Source: Planctomycetota bacterium
Lineage (GTDB): Bacteria; Planctomycetota; Planctomycetia; Pirellulales; Pirellulaceae
Assembly: GCA_026692885.1 (NCBI GenBank)
Contig: JAPLNJ010000803.1
Coordinates: 1 to 7,757, forward strand
Reading direction: 5' to 3'
Length of the DNA stretch: 7,757 bases
Shown: one piece after another, positions 1-6,284 of the stretch
How positions within the stretch are numbered: position 1 is the first letter of the stretch
Layout of the letters: each line of letters begins with the position of its first letter
Notes under the pieces: generated by a model
Seen by the model: only the letters and a program-made list of their open reading frames with translations
What the model was told of the DNA's origin: nothing
Database searches by the model: none
Position numbers and translations under genes: made by a program

Positions 1-1
1 C

Positions 2-646
2 TCAGGGCCCGCGTTGCACGGCCCCGTAAACCACCGGTTAGCCCTTCGAAACCAAGCCGTCACGACGGACCAGTCCTCGGTGTTGCCGGATCCACAATTC
101 GGCGGCCCTGCGTCTGTCGGGGTAGCCCCAATGATGGCACCCGGGTTCAACGGTGGCGCCGTGGCGCCAGGAATCGCGGATGCTTCGGGAGCATGGGCAG
201 GAAATAGTTTCGCAGAACCCGTAAGCGGTGGGGCCTTGGGAGGGGCGGGCGGCTACCAGCTGCCGTGTTATGGTTCAGTACTCGGACACTGTCTCGGCTG
301 GCTTTGGCCTGGAACACACTGCGATCCGGTGACCCATACGCGGTATCGAGCGCTGTGGAATCTGAACCCCGGCGACATGGTTCCCTGGGCACCCTATTTC
401 CCCGAGTACCACGGCGACTACTACTTCCGCCCCTATCACTGGACGCAGGTCTTTGAACAGCAGAGAATCGCCAGTCGCTGGGGGGCCGATCCGAGAATGC
501 CCTACACGAGCAATGTCTTCCAAGCCGTGTATGCGGAACTGGGTATACCAGAAGCACCTGGTTTGGAGCAAATTTCGCCGCCAAACGGTGCGAAGAAAAA
601 GCCTTCCGACTATTTCGAATCGGTCAATTGCGGCTACTCGAGGTAG
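2..646 (+). CDS. Aromatic-rich protein of unknown function, planctomycete type, 5' partial
   Basis: The reading frame is open to the left edge, so the true start and any signal peptide lie outside; the only start codon near the edge is TTG at 14, without a clear ribosome binding site. Numbered from that TTG (210 residues), residues 28-80 are Gly/Ala/Pro-rich and low in complexity. Residues 81-104 carry three cysteines (C85, C93, C103) among Trp and Gly. Residues 124-176 form a dense aromatic block, with YYFRPYHWTQVFEQQ at 136-150 and RWGADPRMPY at 155-164. I recall similar blocks (FRPYxxxxVxxQQ, RWGxDPRxPY) in uncharacterised planctomycete proteins; this is memory, not a search. The tail is polar and ends in TAG. 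The gene converges on the TadE-like gene and their 3' ends overlap by 13 bp. Function is unknown; an exported or surface role is only a guess. Confidence 0.7.
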   Translation, partial: SGPALHGPVNHRLALRNQAVTTDQSSVLPDPQFGGPASVGVAPMMAPGFNGGAVAPGIADASGAWAGNSFAEPVSGGALGGAGGYQLPCYGSVLGHCLGWLWPGTHCDPVTHTRYRALWNLNPGDMVPWAPYFPEYHGDYYFRPYHWTQVFEQQRIASRWGADPRMPYTSNVFQAVYAELGIPEAPGLEQISPPNGAKKKPSDYFESVNCGYSR

Positions 647-1182
647 GCCAGTGCGCTGACCTGGAGAGCCCAATTCTGAAAAACGCACCCCAAAGTGGAC
701 AGCCAATTGGGAACCGGTCGATTGGCCGCGTTCGTCGGTCGAACGCAAACCGTGACTCGGACTTGGTCTACACTGGGACTGGGGCCAATGGGTGAGAACA
801 GGAGCAGGCCCACGGTTCCTTGGTCAATTGGTGCCGCAAGACCGTGTTCGATTCGGATGAAGTAGTCGGCGGGATCGGTAACATTGTTGACAGCCAAATC
901 GCGTAGGACTTCCGACGCTATGCTGCTGGTCGTGGCACCCACCTTTGCGGCCTCACGTACGCCGTCAGCGGCTGCGGTGGTCACCGTCTGTTGAACGAGA
1001 AACAAGATCCCGATCTCCAGAATCGCAAGCGTGGCAATCAGCAGGATTGGAAGCGCTAACACCACCTCAAATGCCTGCCCTCGGTGGCGTTGCTTCCTGA
1101 CGCGCCCCGTGATGCGTGGTCTGCCGTTTCCTTCAAAGAAGCGGCAAGTGCCGTGTTTCGGTCGAATCATGGAACGTAACAT
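634..1182 (-). CDS. TadE-like pseudopilin of the Flp/Tad pilus system
   Basis: Predicted 182-residue membrane-anchored minor pilin. A basic leader (residues 23-34, ending RKQRHR) is followed by G35 and then QAFEVVLALPILL, the TadE pattern: prepilin-type site, Glu (E39, at +4), then one hydrophobic helix (about 40-64). Known TadE proteins are cleaved by a TadV-type prepilin peptidase and help Flp pilus assembly; that role is inferred from family. After the helix, residues 66-86 match the usual Ala-rich TadE segment (TTAAADGVREAAKVGA). The C-terminal part contains VRVTVCV and two cysteines (C146, C166), a possible disulfide outside the cytoplasm. I chose the ATG at 1182 because an AGGAG lies upstream, although 14 nt away is long; the frame stays open to an ATG at 1332, giving an implausible Cys/His-rich extension. 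The stop is TAG. It is divergent from a paralogous TadE gene at 1572. Confidence 0.82.
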   Translation of the reverse strand: MLRSMIRPKHGTCRFFEGNGRPRITGRVRKQRHRGQAFEVVLALPILLIATLAILEIGILFLVQQTVTTAAADGVREAAKVGATTSSIASEVLRDLAVNNVTDPADYFIRIEHGLAAPIDQGTVGLLLFSPIGPSPSVDQVRVTVCVRPTNAANRPVPNWLSTLGCVFQNWALQVSALAYLE

Positions 1183-1571
1183 GCTTGTGCTGGAAACTCC
1201 TAACTGGCAGTCATGTCCGGTGGCGATCTGGCAACCAACGATGACTGTCCGCACCAACGACACAACCACTCCGCCACATCGGTGATCGTTTTTCGCAGAG
1301 TGGGACGATACGTGAAATCCGCAATGCTGCACGTGCCGTGCCGAAAAACCTAAGTATGTGGCGAAAATATCGGTCCAAACTCCGAGAAACCGTTCATTGG
1401 CGCGTTGGATCGCGTCGGCGTCGCGCCACTAAATTGACCGTCTCTCAGGAATAGGCCACGGAATTGCCGCAGACGGCACCGCGTTTGCTCACCGCCTTGG
1501 ATGTTCCGGCTGACATATCGCCTGCCGAAGCATTCCTATTCAATTTCCACCAGCCTGCACTACTGTTGATA
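1183..1571. other. Divergent intergenic region between two TadE-like genes
   Basis: This 389-bp spacer separates two head-to-head TadE-like genes and should hold both promoters. No sigma-70-like pair stands out. A 7-bp perfect inverted repeat (TGGCGCG at 1398-1404, CGCGCCA at 1422-1428, 17-nt spacer) is the only structure I noted and may be chance in GC-rich DNA. Both flanking frames remain open some way into this spacer (minus strand up to 1332, plus strand from a TTG at 1464), so the true gene starts could be further out than annotated. Confidence 0.5.
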
Positions 1572-2108
1572 ATGAAACGCCTTAGGAACGCAGGTAACAC
1601 CGTGGTAGAGGCCACCGCTTTGCCGAGGATGGGCAGATGTGGAAAGCGGTCTGCCGCTACCGCCATGGAACTTCTCCTGGTGATGCCCGTGCTACTGATT
1701 TTTCTGTCGGCCATCATCCAATTCGGAATCATTTTCGCCAACCTGAAATACCTACCGCTCGCCAGTCGAGCTGGCGCGAAGGTACTTGCCGAGACGCCGT
1801 CCGCTGATTTGATCTCCCCCGCCACGTTGACGAACGTCAAGAACGCTGTAGACGCCGTACTCACTACGGGTAACATGACCTCGTGTCGTGTGATCCTTGA
1901 ACAGAATGTGGTAGGCGGCGTCATGCCGACAGAACTTGGCACGTGTCTTTGCGATGCGCCGTTGACCCCAACGCTACCTGTCAACGCGGTACGAGTTACG
2001 GTCTGCGTGTCGTGGTCGAAACTGGCTCGCAACGTCAACTTTCTAGGATTCATCTGTGATCGAACCTCGCAGTCGTCCACGCTCTATCCCTACGAGGGGC
2101 CCCCATGA
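1572..2108 (+). CDS. TadE-like pseudopilin of the Flp/Tad pilus system
   Basis: Predicted 178-residue single-pass minor pilin. The leader is basic (GRCGKR at 21-26) and is followed by SAATAMELLLVMPVLLIFL: A28 would be the -1 residue, E33 the +5 glutamate, and residues 34-55 the hydrophobic helix. An Ala-rich stretch (LPLASRAGAKVLAE, 61-74) follows, as in TadE. The C-terminal half has five cysteines (C105, C125, C127, C145, C162) and a VRVTVCV motif at 140-146, shared with the divergent TadE gene. The start is uncertain: ATG 1572 has no clear ribosome binding site, ATG 1629 would give a shorter, more typical leader, and the frame runs back to a TTG at 1464. The stop overlaps the next start as ATGA, which points to coupled translation with the TadG-like gene. 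TadE identity rests on the N-terminal pattern and neighbours. Confidence 0.82.
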   Translation: MKRLRNAGNTVVEATALPRMGRCGKRSAATAMELLLVMPVLLIFLSAIIQFGIIFANLKYLPLASRAGAKVLAETPSADLISPATLTNVKNAVDAVLTTGNMTSCRVILEQNVVGGVMPTELGTCLCDAPLTPTLPVNAVRVTVCVSWSKLARNVNFLGFICDRTSQSSTLYPYEGPP

Positions 2109-2608
2109 TTCTTCGTAGCTTGACTGCTCGCCGTCGACGCCGACGGGGTGTTGCGACGGTGTGGCTTATCGCCGCCGCCCCGGCCCTGCTCGTCTTGCTC
2201 GCGCTCGTGACGGAAATCGGCAACGTTTGGCTGGCGCGGATCGAACTGGGAAACGCTGTCGAAGCGGGGGCCCTCGCCGGCGCGAAGGCGTGGGGTGACG
2301 CCGGAACGGACACCGCTGCGGCGAGAGTCATTGCCCTCGCTTCCGCCCTAGAATTCACCAATGCAAACTGGGTTCACAGACAACCGCCGGTCACTCCGGA
2401 CGTCGTTTTTGGAAGCTTCGACGCGGGTGTTTTTACTCCGGCACCCCCCGCGATTACGATCGGCCAGTTTGCCTGCCGGGTGAATGCCACAGCAAATGTC
2501 AATCCATTGTGGGCGGGCACCACCGTGTTTTGTACTAAGACGGTGCAGAATAGCGCCACGGCGTGGTACAGCGCCCCAGTCCCACGGCTGGTCCACGTCA
2601 ACCCTTAG
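2105..2608 (+). CDS. TadG-like pilus assembly protein
   Basis: A 167-residue protein with a very basic leader (RRRRRRG at 9-15), then VATVWLIAAAPALLVLLALVTEIGN (16-40) as the single transmembrane helix. Next comes the Tad-family segment ARIELGNAVEAGALAGAKAW (44-63), close to the LQNAADAAALAGA pattern typical of TadG/TadE-like proteins. The rest (64-167) is a likely extracytoplasmic beta-rich domain with C124 and C143. Position +5 after G15 is Trp (W20) rather than Glu, consistent with TadG proteins acting as uncleaved or differently processed membrane proteins. The start ATG overlaps the TadE stop (ATGA) and is preceded by GAGGGG, so co-translation is likely. It is shorter than classical TadG, which often carries a von Willebrand-type domain; none is visible here. 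Assignment as TadG rather than a third TadE is moderate. Confidence 0.75.
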   Translation: MILRSLTARRRRRRGVATVWLIAAAPALLVLLALVTEIGNVWLARIELGNAVEAGALAGAKAWGDAGTDTAAARVIALASALEFTNANWVHRQPPVTPDVVFGSFDAGVFTPAPPAITIGQFACRVNATANVNPLWAGTTVFCTKTVQNSATAWYSAPVPRLVHVNP

Positions 2609-2620
2609 AGACATCCCAGA

Positions 2621-2654
2621 CCGTCCCAATCGGCCTGGAAAGGCCAACCGACGG
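2621..2654 (+). other. Weak two-part hairpin after the TadG-like gene
   Basis: An outer 5-bp stem (CCGTC 2621-2625 with GACGG 2650-2654) surrounds an inner 5-bp stem (GGCCT 2632-2636 with AGGCC 2641-2645, loop GGAA). No T-run follows, so it is a poor terminator candidate. It could stabilise the upstream message or be chance. It lies in the 180-nt gap between the TadG-like and pilin genes. Confidence 0.25.
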
Positions 2655-2774
2655 GTAGCTTCCCGCCTGCCCCTCGCCTAACGGATCGTCGTCGATCGCA
2701 ATTTGGCAGTTGCATATTGGCGCGGAAAATGCGTGCGATTGGCGACTAGACACTCGAACCTACGCTCGTTTTGA

Positions 2775-2779
2775 AGGAG
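2775..2779 (+). promoter_or_regulatory. Ribosome binding site of the Flp pilin gene
   Basis: AGGAG lies 9 nt before ATG 2789 and only 3 nt before ATG 2783 in the same frame. Spacing favours 2789, giving a protein starting MLRK. This is the strongest Shine-Dalgarno in the pilus group, as expected for the most abundant subunit. Confidence 0.75.
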
Positions 2780-2788
2780 ACAATGATA

Positions 2789-3049
2789 ATGCTTAGAAAA
2801 CTGATCAGGACGTTTGGCAGCTCTCGGCGGCGGCACCGAGGCATCGTGACTATCGAGTACCTGCTGTTGGTCACCTTGGTCGGAATTGGTTCTATCGTGG
2901 GCCTGGCGCTTGTGCGTAATGCACTTGTCACCGAGCTAAATGATGTCGCGAATGCGATCGCGGCGCTCAATAACACAGGTACTTATCCACACGTAGAACA
3001 TCCACCCTGCTACCTAGAGTTCACTCCCCCGAGCGGTGACGGCGGATAG
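2789..3049 (+). CDS. Flp-type major pilin precursor
   Basis: An 86-residue type IVb (Flp) prepilin. The basic leader (residues 1-18, SSRRRHRG at the end) is followed by the processing site G18|IVTIEY, with the invariant Glu at +5 (E23) and Tyr at +6 (Y24). The hydrophobic helix LLLVTLVGIGSIVGLALV spans about 25-42, then NALVTELNDVANAIAAL (44-60) completes the usual Flp core. In the known family a prepilin peptidase cuts after the Gly and mature subunits assemble into adhesive Flp filaments through the Tad machinery. Residues 61-86 (with HVEHPPCYLEF and a Pro/Gly tail) extend beyond the core and include one Cys. A strong AGGAG decides the start; the stop is TAG. The gene sits 180 nt after the TadG-like gene and about 55 nt before a strong hairpin, so it is probably last in the transcript or has its own promoter in the gap. 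Confidence 0.9.
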   Translation: MLRKLIRTFGSSRRRHRGIVTIEYLLLVTLVGIGSIVGLALVRNALVTELNDVANAIAALNNTGTYPHVEHPPCYLEFTPPSGDGG

Positions 3050-3104
3050 CGAAGCCAGGAACGCTCCGGCGAGCGGACGGAAGCAATCTACCCGATTCAG
3101 GTGG

Positions 3105-3128
3105 CCCGGTCTCTCCGAGACCGGGTTT
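3105..3128 (+). terminator. GC-rich hairpin terminator after the pilin gene
   Basis: A perfect 9-bp stem (CCCGGTCTC 3105-3113, GAGACCGGG 3117-3125) closes a 3-nt loop and is followed by TTT and, after CGCG, another TTT. The T-tract is short, so termination may be partial. It lies 55 nt after the pilin stop and is the natural 3' end of the pilus transcript. Confidence 0.65.
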
Positions 3129-3144
3129 CGCGTTTCGGAGAGAC
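3109..3144 (+). promoter_or_regulatory. Alternative hairpin competing with the pilin terminator
   Basis: GTCTCTCCGAGAC (3109-3121) can pair with positions 3132-3144 to give a 13-bp stem (one G-T pair) around a 10-nt loop. It uses both arms of the terminator hairpin, so the two folds exclude each other, as in attenuators and antiterminators. The sequence shows only the pairing; a regulatory role is inference. Confidence 0.4.
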
Positions 3145-3701
3145 GTGATCACGCGGACGCCGCCCCGCGAAGCGCAGACTATTTCCGTCCGCTTGCCTTC
3201 GGTGCTGGATGCTTTGGGCGCGCTCGAACAAACATTCGCGACGTTGATCTCAGGTGTCCGCCCTCGTTGACAACTCGTTCACGCCCGTGGGCGCAAGTGT
3301 TCACCCGGCGGAGCACTTCAACGTGCCGTTGGGAGTAGGCAGACAACCAATTTCGGACGGCGCGGCGGGTCGAACAAACGGGGGTCTATGGGAAATCGCT
3401 GCTGACGGAAATGGCGATCGGGATCGCCAAGTTCTTCGCGGTATCTGTCACGAACATTGCGGCTGGGCCGTTGGTCGTGGGTTGGCCGTCCAAATCGCGA
3501 ACTAGAGCGGAATTGAACGAAAGCGGAGTTCAAGTAATTAGTGGGGGCTGGCTAGATCTGACCCCGTTTCCACGGCACAGGCTCGCTCTTACCGCTCTTT
3601 TGTGCCAAATGGATGCTGTGGACGGTAGGGACTGAAGAGTCGGTTGCATACGGCAGGTGGCGGGTTGCTGCTTGCCCAGGATGTCCTCCGCTCTTCGACG
3701 A
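3145..3701. other. Gene-poor region, no recognisable coding sequence
   Basis: About 560 bp without a convincing gene. Short open frames exist on both strands (for example 3411-3635, +), but they lack good ribosome binding sites and show no motif I recognise. At 3542-3563 a GGGG...CCCC-bounded segment contains the palindrome AGATCT; it looks like an intergenic repeat of the sort found in planctomycetes, but I cannot confirm a second copy here. The stretch also holds the 3' flank of the minus-strand gene at 3702, with no clear terminator. Confidence 0.5.
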
Positions 3702-4127
3702 TCAGATTTTCGTAGAGGAAGTAGCCGCCTGGGCGGCCTTTTCCTGTTCCTGACGTTTCTGTTCGCGAAGTTGCAGCTCCTTGGTTCGCCGTTCCCTGGC
3801 CGTTTCCAGTTTTCGCTCGCGAGCCGCTTCCCGCTTCTGGGCCTTCTCCATCGCCCGTTGTTGCTCCAGAATCATCTGTTGCTGCAGAAGTGCTTGTTGC
3901 TGGTACGCCGGGCTGATTCCCGTTTGCGGTTGATGGTGAGGCCGGTAGCGGGAATACAGCGGGTTGGTGAGTACGCTACGGATGTCGGACACGCCCGGGC
4001 CTAGACCGGGCGCCCCACTTCCAACACTGCCCTGTTGCGCACCTTGCCCGAAGGTTGTGGCCGAACCGATTCCCATAGCCACGAAGACGCCGAAGAACGT
4101 GAGCGACAAGGCGAAGCTTCTTACCAC
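3702..4127 (-). CDS. Exported protein with Gln/Arg/Glu-rich helical tail, unknown function
   Basis: A 141-residue protein. Residues 1-27 are a signal peptide: basic MVR, hydrophobic core FALSLTFFGVFVAMGIG, then a cleavable-looking SATTFG|QGA. Residues 28-72 are Gly/Ser/Pro-rich with an NPLYSRYRPHHQP motif. Residues 75-134 form one long predicted helix or coiled coil, first Gln-rich (YQQQALLQQQMILEQQ) and then made of Arg/Lys/Glu repeats (REAARERKLETARERR, QKRQEQEK). The protein ends TSSTKI and stops with TGA. I do not recognise the family. An exported scaffold, periplasmic linker or nucleic-acid/wall-binding role would all fit the charge pattern, without evidence for any. The start is GTG, chosen because AAAGGAGAG lies 7 nt upstream and the signal peptide follows at once. 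It stands alone, with gene-poor DNA on both sides. Confidence 0.83.
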   Translation of the reverse strand: MVRSFALSLTFFGVFVAMGIGSATTFGQGAQQGSVGSGAPGLGPGVSDIRSVLTNPLYSRYRPHHQPQTGISPAYQQQALLQQQMILEQQRAMEKAQKREAARERKLETARERRTKELQLREQKRQEQEKAAQAATSSTKI

Positions 4128-4134
4128 GATTTCT

Positions 4135-4141
4135 CTCCTTT
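4135..4141 (-). promoter_or_regulatory. Ribosome binding site deciding a GTG start
   Basis: On the minus strand AAAGGAG precedes the GTG at 4127 with a 7-nt gap. This near-perfect Shine-Dalgarno settles the GTG as the start of the exported helical protein. Confidence 0.8.
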
Positions 4142-4792
4142 GTTTCAGCGGCCCGCTCCAACGTGATGGGTCACGACTGCGGCGCGATGCTTGTGCTGTC
4201 CGACGCCTATTCTATTATCAGGATCCGTCTGGAGCGAGATTTCACCCGAAATCGTCAATTCGCAGAATTTGCGGGCCGACATTGTCCCACGAATCCGGCA
4301 GGGAAGATTAGGCGAGAACGGCGGAATCGGCTCCCGCGTTGGACCAAGAAATTCGTGATCCGTAAGGGCGACAGCACCACGCGTAACAAATACATGCGGT
4401 GCGAAAAACGGTACACCGGTTACGAATCGCAGTTGCGCCGCTTTGTGACAGTCAAGGCCACCCCTGGGAATACTCCATAAGCCTGTGCATGCCGTCGCGG
4501 GCGGAAACGCCACCGCAGCATTCGATCCCGCCCCTGCGTGGGAAGCTGAACGTGACGCCGCAGGGGTTGGTAGGGACGTGCCAGCAGAGTCCAAATAGGA
4601 CGGAATTGCCCAGCACGGATGGCAGAGCGAGAGCACGGATGAATGGCCGACCTGATCACATGTCGTCCGACACAGTTGACATTTGGATGGGTGTCGGTGG
4701 ACCGGAAGCCTTACGGGTTTTCAAGCTGTGACACGCGCAGCGGGGGGACGCGTTGGTGCGGAACAGCCCGCGCAGGGAGAGCAGGGAAACGC
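4142..4792. other. Gene-poor region before the glycosidase remnant
   Basis: Roughly 650 bp without a supported gene. Open frames on both strands (4163-4480 +, 4145-4636 -) have mixed, motif-free translations. The region should contain the promoter of the minus-strand gene ending at 3702. The frame of the glycosidase continues upstream to an ATG at 4643, but residues before about 4793 do not resemble the family, so the left edge of the decayed enzyme gene is probably near 4785-4795. A 10-bp direct repeat AGCACGGATG (4612 and 4632) is present and may be chance. Confidence 0.5.
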
Positions 4793-5896
4793 TGCCTGCC
4801 CTACCTGGAACCGTTTGACCAGTGGTATTCCTCGGAACGCGACGTGGACGGCGATGGGTTGATCGAGTTCGGGGCCTACACGCCGGTCGGCAACGCAGGG
4901 ATGCTCCAGACGGCCCGCTACGAGACGTTTGACTACCACCCGCCCATGGACGACATGCAGCTCACCCCGCATCCGAAGCGGCCCGACAGCGGCCCCTGGT
5001 ACGGCAACGTGGAAGGTGTGGAACAGACCTGTTTCCTGCTGATGAGCGAGGAAGCGATGGTCGAGTTGGCCGCGGAGTTCGGCAAGTGGGAACTGGCCGA
5101 GAAGTATCGCGGGATTGTCGCGCGGCGGATCAAGGCGGTGCAAGAGAAGATGTGGGACCCCCAGACACAGTTCTTCTACAGCCTCGACCGCGACAGCCAC
5201 GCCAAGCTCCCGGTCCGCACGATCCAAGGCTTCCTGACGCTTGCCTGTGGGGCGGCCACACGCGAGCAGGCCGAGGCCCTGGTCAAGCAGTTGCAGGACC
5301 CGAAGCAGTGGTGGGCGACGTATCCGGTACCGACCGTAGCCCTGGACGATCCCCAGTTCGGCGCCGACGCGATGTGGCGCGGCGACATGTGGCCGGCCAC
5401 CACGTATCTGGTGGCCTGCGGGCTGCATCGCTACGGCTAGCACGACGTAGCCGGTAAGTTAGCCGAGCGTATGCGGGGGTTGATTGCCGAGCACGGCATC
5501 AACGAGCGGTACAACGCCCTGACCGGGCGAGCGATCGGCGATCCCGGTGTGGCCATGACCTATTCGGCCTGGCCCCTGTTGGTCCAGAGCGTGTACGGCG
5601 TGCATGACGACTTCCGCACGATCTTCGTCCCTCCGGGCGCGAAAGGCCGGCGGCTTCACCTGGGCAAGCTCGAAGTTTCCTATCCCGAGGACGATGTGGT
5701 CGAACTTCGTTCAACGTTTGAGCGGCGATTCAGCGTGATCTTTCCGGGCGGTGAGCCACGAGCAGTGCCCGTGGTGACATGCGAGGGCCAACCTCTTGGC
5801 TCGGATTCGTTCAAGCTGGAGAACGGGGCCGTGTGCTTCACGGCCCAGCCGGGCCAACGGTACACCGTCCGTAGGCTGGCAAAATCCAAGGGATGA
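4643..5896 (+). pseudogene. MGH1/GH63-like glycoside hydrolase, N-truncated, split by in-frame TAG
   Basis: One continuous frame of 417 codons interrupted by a single TAG at 5438-5440 (codon 266). Family-like sequence starts near residue 51 (LPYLEPFDQWYSSERDVDGDGLIEFG, 52-77), so the N-terminal part of the enzyme is missing. The (alpha/alpha)6-barrel features are clear: ARYETFDYHPPMDD (91-104), which aligns by eye with the ARWESGMDNSP motif of MGH/GH63 enzymes and makes D97 the likely catalytic acid; WRGDMWPATTYLV (245-257); and, after the stop, INERYNALTG, where E288 (codon 5504-5506) is the likely catalytic base. A C-terminal beta-like tail follows to the TGA at 5894-5896. The stop probably replaced a Tyr codon (RYG-Y-HDVAGKLAERM). 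No ribosome binding site precedes ATG 4643. The frame is otherwise intact, so the stop looks recent. A sequencing error or readthrough is possible but would not restore the missing N-terminus. Original substrate: an oligosaccharide or glycoside, not determinable. Confidence 0.8.
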
Positions 5897-6041
5897 TTCG
5901 ATGCGACGTACTAGCCGATAGGGACGCAGTTGGTCGAGTCGTGCGACGGCAGCCATGACGACCAAGCGTGCTGCCGGTGTATCTACTGCGACGTTCAGGA
6001 GTGAGTCGTACCCGAATGATAGAAACGCTGGAACGAGACCG

Positions 6042-6284
6042 GTTTTTTCTTGACGACACGTCGTGTGCCACCGACTTGGTCGAAGCGTCGGCGGCTGGCG
6101 GCCCGGGCAGCTTCAGTTGTTTCCGCAATAAGTCGTTTTCTGCTCGCAGCTGCGCGTTCTCAGCGACCACGCGCTCGACCAAATTCAACAACCGTCGTAG
6201 GCTTTTCCGGAGTGCTCCCTCCTGGCCAGCCTCCACGTCGCGCTACAGTTCTTCAATCAATACCTTGACTTCGTCGCTGTCCAT
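6042..6284 (-). pseudogene. Transposase 5' remnant with in-frame TAG
   Basis: From ATG 6284 the frame reads MDSDEVKVLIEEL, then TAG (6243-6245), then continues RDVEAGQEGALRKSLRRLL, NLVERVVAENAQLRAEN and DLLRKQLKLPGPP. The leucine-zipper-like helix with the LLNLVERxxAENxQLRAEN pattern matches, from memory, the N-terminal coiled coil of transposases (IS66-like or related) frequent in planctomycetes. The TAG probably replaced CAG (Gln) by one C-to-T change. After about STKSVAHDVSS (6080) the translation becomes Ser/Arg-rich and loses family character, near an A6 tract (6043-6048). The zinc-binding and DDE catalytic parts are absent and the frame simply runs on antisense into the glycosidase tail. 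No terminal inverted repeats were found. This is debris of an insertion sequence, lying convergent to the broken glycosidase gene. Confidence 0.62.

Noticed and set aside
1445..2080. A 211-residue open frame on the minus strand.
   Set aside because: It is antisense to the TadE-like gene, which has clear pilin features; the translation has no motif and is a GC-rich shadow.
3411..3635. A 74-residue plus-strand frame (MAIGIAKFFAVSVTNIAAG...) as a small membrane protein.
   Set aside because: No usable ribosome binding site, only a short hydrophobic start, and a tail without family character; not enough to call.
4145..4636. A 163-residue minus-strand frame upstream of the exported helical protein.
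   Set aside because: No ribosome binding site, no recognisable motif, and an equally open frame on the opposite strand.
4612..4641. 10-bp direct repeat AGCACGGATG as a target-site duplication.
   Set aside because: The copies are only 20 nt apart with nothing mobile between them.
5471..5896. A separate 141-residue gene starting at ATG 5471.
   Set aside because: It is in the same frame as the glycosidase, continues its conserved helices, and has no ribosome binding site of its own.
5438..6245. Reassignment of TAG to an amino acid, suggested by two in-frame ambers.
   Set aside because: Four genes that look intact in this window (ending at 646, 634, 2608 and 3049) use TAG as their natural stop, and both amber-bearing genes are also truncated.
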